DNA of 64,000 nucleotides, from NCBI GenBank assembly GCA_964036045.1, contig OZ038382.1, positions 8,690,853 to 8,754,852 on the forward strand. The letters are read 5' to 3'. Each line of letters begins with the position of its first letter. Position 1 is the first letter of the stretch. A program made the translations under genes and the position numbers. Below the pieces are notes generated by a model that saw nothing but the letters and a program-made list of their open reading frames with translations, ran no database searches and was not told the origin of the DNA. Shown here in pieces: positions 60,401 through 64,000 of the stretch. The DNA comes from Eutreptiella sp. 'Long Island Sound 2002' (lineage: Eukaryota > Euglenozoa > Euglenophyceae > Eutreptiales > Eutreptiaceae).

Positions 60401-62538
60401 TAGCTCAATGAGCATGGAGATAAAGGCGGCCACATCAGTGGCGCCGCGCTTCTTGCGAAAACCGTAAGCGTGCGGGTGGATCCACAGTTCCTGCCACACC
60501 ATGCACTCCTCTAACCTGATCCCTGCCCAGACCCTATAGATCTGGGACAGTACGGACAGTGGGCGCTGCTGCATCGGCATCATCCCTTCCCCTTTCGGGA
60601 TTAGCGAGACGTATCCCCTCGCCAGGACCCTGGGCCAGGTTCCTGTTGCCTCAACTAGAAACACAATTTCTGACAGCATGTCCAGCAGACAGGTGGGCAG
60701 CAGTAAAAGGTCCGAAACACACCAGCCATCCAGGCCGGTGGCTGTGTGAACACCCATCTTTCTAAGGCGTTTCGCGAGCCGGGACCCTGTGATAGGGGTG
60801 GACTACATCTGCACTCCCTTTATCAGAAACTTATCATACTTCTGTGCAAAAGCGTGCACGTCTGGCTCTGGGGTGTCTGCATATTTTCGCATAACCTGGT
60901 CCCAAGAGGCATGAAGAATTTCATCCATGCGGGGGATGTTCGCCGTTGGTTGCCTTGTGTCTGGGTCCAGGAGCATAACCAGAGGAGGTTGGTACTCGTT
61001 CTGTATCCACTGATAAACCTCCTTTGGCCTGTCCAGCCAGGCTTGGTCCATTTTGGATTTCCATTTATCAATGCGCGTGCGCTCTTCATAGCGGGCATAT
61101 CTCTTCCCCAGTGCGCATAGGCTGTCATACAGCGACATGCAGTCTACCAGCGTTGGCAAGGGGCGTATGAGTGGGAGGGAGGGGTCAGGAGCACTGGCCA
61201 CAAATTCATGAAGCAGCAGGTACTCACGAAAGGCCAGCGCCGTTTTGCGCATGCGGCGGCACGCGGCCTGCCACGATAGTTCCACCTGTCTGGGCACCAC
61301 CCCTGGCCTGAAAACCTGGCTGGCTTTGCGTTTGGCGGATGCCGGGACTCGTTTGCCCCTGATGCCCAGCTGGGCAGGTTGCCACTGGATGACCGAACGA
61401 AGGGCTCCCAAGGTCCCTGTGACTTTGGAAAGTATGCGCGTGCGCGGGCCGCCGTTGGGCGCCAGGCCTGTCGGTGCTAGCGTAGTGTCCTGCACCATTC
61501 GCTCCGTGCCACGCCCCCGTGGGGCACTCTTGGGTGCAAATGGGAGTGTGGGGTTGGGGGTGTCCAGTGTAAGATGCGTGCATATGAGTGCCATGCCTAC
61601 TTCCTCGGCCAGCCAGGTCCACCTGTCCCAAATGTCATTGACATTTCCCTGTTGCAGCAGGGCATTCCAATCAGTCTTGTGTGGCCGGAGCAGCGAGTCA
61701 CAGATTTTCTGAGTGTCCTCAGTCGACCTGGGGGGGGGGGGGAGAAAGGAGGCAGTTTTTTCATTTTAACAACTTTCTGCATTGGGACGTCAAGCGAGAA
61801 AGTGAAGCACACTGGAGCATGCCCAGGGAGGGAATGAGACTTCAGCGCCGTGACATCAGTCAACGTGCCCGCTTGCGCTGGGGTGACCAGGAGGCCGTCA
61901 ATGCGGTTGGGGGGTTTGCCTGCCGTCGTGAAGCCACATGCACATGGTGTGCCATGGAGAACGCTAAAGATGCGGTCGGCATCCACCAGCCAGCCGTCTG
62001 CCAGCGCCGTCAGGAGTGCGGCAGGAACTTTGTGCAGCAGGTCGAAATTAAAATTTGCGTCCGTTAGCAGGATGCATCCAGCATTGCCTAGTTTGCTCAT
62101 ATAGCAGACCACCTGCTCCCAGAACTCCTGGTTCAAAGATTCGTTGCCCGGGATGCCATAGGCCACACATATGTTCAGCACACAGTGCCCTGCACCGATT
62201 CGTGCCCGTGTGTGTAGCCAGCGCCCTGAATGCCACAGTCTGCAGGCAATTGGGTCGTCTGGATCTGGTTCAACCTTGCGGACACTCCAGCCCTTCCTGA
62301 ACAAAAGTCCCACCCCTCGTTGGGGAGCTCCCCAGATGCCCCCTGTTGGGGAGCCCAGGGGTTTTCCCCAGTGGCATTCCCAGCCCCATTCTTTTGCAAT
62401 TGCCCTCATGCAGCGTAGCCCAGCCTCAGTGAGCCGGGTTTCTTCCATTCCAATCACATCTGCCTGAAAATTGAATATGTCCTCGTGATGGACGCGCAAA
62501 GAGGTAACGTTTGTCTGAACGAATTTCAGAGGACCTGT
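57434..62538 (-). pseudogene. ORF2 of LINE C, broken
   Basis: The APE part is open from about 62538 (MRVHHEDIFNF..., EET, TDANFNF, RIDGLLVT, GHAPV) to a G/C run at 61731-61742, where a length change shifts the frame. The middle part is open from 61594 to a TAG at 60803-60805, the same CAG-to-TAG change as in B. The RT and following regions are open from 60757 to about 58028, the longest open part in any copy (909 codons), with YADD at 60014-60025 and the CCHC finger intact. A missing base near 58085 (aaaagtgcctg, where A has aaaagtggcctg) and a 4-base deletion near 57736 break the tail, which ends at 57434. Confidence 0.85.
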
Positions 62539-62571
62539 AACTCAGTGCCGTCTTCCAAGGGGGGGGGGGGT

Positions 62572-63511
62572 TCAGAGAATGCTCTCATCCTCCTCTGCCG
62601 CAGGGGCTCCTGCAGGCGAGTCCTCCATTTCTTCATCATCAGGCAAGGCACACCCCTGGACCGCAGGGAGCGTCGTGTTTTTCCCCACCGGGGTGTATGA
62701 GGGGCCAGTGGATTTACGCAGACATAGGTGCCACCTACGGACAGGCATCCGCGAATCCCTCGCCGGTGCAGTGCAGCCCTCCCAGTCTGGGGGGACTCCC
62801 GTGATATCCATATCAAACACAGGGTTGATCAGCCCACTGTGCTTCAGGTGTTGACATCCTTGCACTTTGATAGTGTTAGCGCCGAAAACGCGGTCAACCT
62901 CCCTTTGGGCCGCAGACTGCGACCCTGAGACAAGGCCCATAGAAATACCATAGCCTCTCACTCTCACTCGAGTCACGGGGGGGGGGGGAGTTGTATGCCC
63001 AACATTCCTGCGATTTCCTCCCTGGTTTCGGGCAAGACAGCCCCCCCCCCATACTCGTACCCCGAGTATGTCGTCCTTGTCCCCTGCCATGAGGCCTGCG
63101 AACCAAGGCTGCTTGCATAATCTACGCCACCGCTCCGAAATGGAGCGCTTGTTGGATTGAGGGAGCTTGACCCAGACCATGTTGGCCTTCAGGTCATCGA
63201 CATCGATGGTTTTGCTCATAAACAACCTGTATTCCAGGCCGACGATTTTGCCACTGCTGCAGAGCACGTGCTTAGCCATGGGCGCTGGTAGCACCACCGT
63301 GACTTCATACTTGCTGCCCCTCTTGCCCACTTGCATGGGTGGGGGACTGGTGAGTGCCGGCCGGAGTAGGGGGGCCGTCAACTCCCAGCACGTGTTTTCA
63401 GCCCAGCGGGATGCCTTGACTTTGGTGCTGTCCTGCCCCGCGCGCAGTGCGCGAGGGTCTAGGCAGCACACTATCCGAATGGCAGCCTTGTCCTGAGGTA
63501 GCACTTCTGGC
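62572..63511 (-). pseudogene. ORF1 of LINE C, downstream part
   Basis: It corresponds to A from EVLPQDKAAIRIV to EEDESIL. A C-run length change near 62978-62990 and 63040-63051 is tolerated in the frame used here, though the local residues differ from A (GGGCLARNQGGNRRNVGHTT). The frame is open upstream into the insert and would begin at an ATG at 63571-63573 with a short Lys-rich N-terminus unrelated to ORF1 of A. Confidence 0.75.
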
Positions 63512-63697
63512 GTTTTTGGAATTTTTTTGGAATTTTTGGAATTTTTTTTGGCTTTGTTTGTGGACGCTTGCATGTGAGCCGTGTGTGAAGTAGCCTGTGA
63601 CCACCGCTGATTTTCTGATTGAGGACCCCTTCTCAGGATTTTCCGGCGAGGACAAGCTCAAAGCTCATCCCAAAAAATTCCAAAAAATTCCAAAAAA
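63512..63697. mobile_element. 186-base insert with terminal inverted repeats, replacing part of ORF1
   Basis: The left end carries three units of the type ttttttggaa (63512-63551), and the right end three units of aaaaaattcc (63668-63697), which are reverse complements. The core (gctttgtttgtggacgcttg through gaggacaagctcaaagctc) matches nothing else in the window. Relative to A, 194 bases (49955-50148 equivalents) are missing at this point, so it is an insertion coupled to a deletion and not a clean insertion. No target-site duplication is seen. Confidence 0.75.
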
Positions 63698-64000
63698 TGG
63701 CACATTGACCACTCCCCGTCTGCAATTTGTCGCTAGCACGTGTGCGCTGACGCTCTGGATGCTGTCATATTTTGTCAAGGCCTGTGCTGCTATTGCGTGC
63801 GCTTCCGCCAGCGGTTGCCCCACAAGCAAAACGTGTTCGAAGGCCTTTGCGGTGGCCTCTGTGACCTTCCAATCATGGACAGGGTTGTTTGCTCCTATCT
63901 ATTGCAAAGACTTGAGTGCAGTCTTGTGCTCTCCCTGGTAAATGCGGCGTCCTTGGACCGCAGTGAAGCCGTGTTTGCCCTCAATTTCATGCACCGCAGT
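63698..64000 (-). pseudogene. ORF1 of LINE C, upstream part (cut by window edge)
   Basis: This matches A at 50149-50465 apart from the 12-base deletion near 63823 and scattered changes. It is separated from the downstream ORF1 part by the insert at 63512-63697. Confidence 0.8.

Larger units (their letters stand above)
57081..64000 (-). mobile_element. LINE element C: runs off the right edge
   Basis: Nearly identical to A and B by eye, with a full ORF2 region and most of ORF1; its 5' end is beyond 64000. The 3' end has both (TG)n tracts (57130-57145 and 57240-57302) and the intervening cgcccaatcgtttcaaat segment, as in A. Inside ORF1 about 194 bases of A are replaced by an unrelated insert at 63512-63697. 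A 12-base deletion relative to A lies near 63823. Confidence 0.85.

Noticed and set aside
44720-63000. Interpretation of the LINE array as a cluster of host zinc-finger or nuclease genes
   Set aside because: APE and RT motifs in one frame, 5' truncations and shared decay identify retrotransposon copies.

Overview
The window is nuclear DNA of a eukaryote. It has spliced genes with GT-AG introns, long (CA)n tracts, many poly-C/poly-G runs, tandem and inverted repeats, and non-LTR retrotransposons (LINEs) with endonuclease and reverse transcriptase (RT) domains. Nothing looks prokaryotic. I infer a repeat-rich unicellular eukaryote, probably an alga or other protist. The RT resembles, from memory, LINE RTs of dinoflagellates and some flagellate algae, but the species cannot be fixed from this sequence.

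Layout. (1) 1-11.3 kb, + strand: a multi-exon gene I could rebuild from phase-compatible splice sites (1434-1613, 6906-7569, 8443-9190, 10655-11301, plus a probable first exon at the left edge). It encodes an Arg/Asp-rich stretch, a Pro-rich stretch and two C-terminal C2HC zinc fingers. Its introns hold a decayed Harbinger-like transposase, inverted repeats, a (CCCT)n tract and a partial duplication of one exon edge. (2) 11.3-27 kb: mostly non-coding, with minisatellites, a family of foldback elements built on a GTACCAAAA unit, an AT-rich island and an RT relic on the + strand at 26.5 kb. (3) 27.1-35 kb, - strand: three exons of a GH65 family gene resembling protein-glucosylgalactosylhydroxylysine glucosidase (PGGHG/ATHL1). 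They are separated by 3.9 and 3.2 kb introns, and the splice sites join in phase. Upstream exons were not found. (4) 36.4-39.9 kb: three tandem copies of a unit of about 1.2 kb whose junctions carry TTAGGG-like telomeric motifs, followed by a 250-base (CA)n tract. (5) 42-64 kb, - strand: a head-to-tail array of four LINEs of one lineage. Element D is old and 5'-truncated, A is nearly full length, B is 5'-truncated, and C runs off the right edge. All neighbours are separated by (CA)n tracts.

The array is the most interesting part. Each element starts and ends at (CA)n, which suggests that this LINE targets (CA)n microsatellites, and new copies landing in the tract beside an older copy would build the array. 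The consensus element carries ORF1 (coiled-coil N-terminus) and an ORF2 of about 1,700 codons: APE-type endonuclease, RT with YADD, a CCHC finger, and a long Cys/His-rich and Pro-rich C-terminal extension. Every copy here is disabled by stops or frameshifts, mostly at poly-C tracts. Statements about sequence identity are by eye; no alignment or database search was run.
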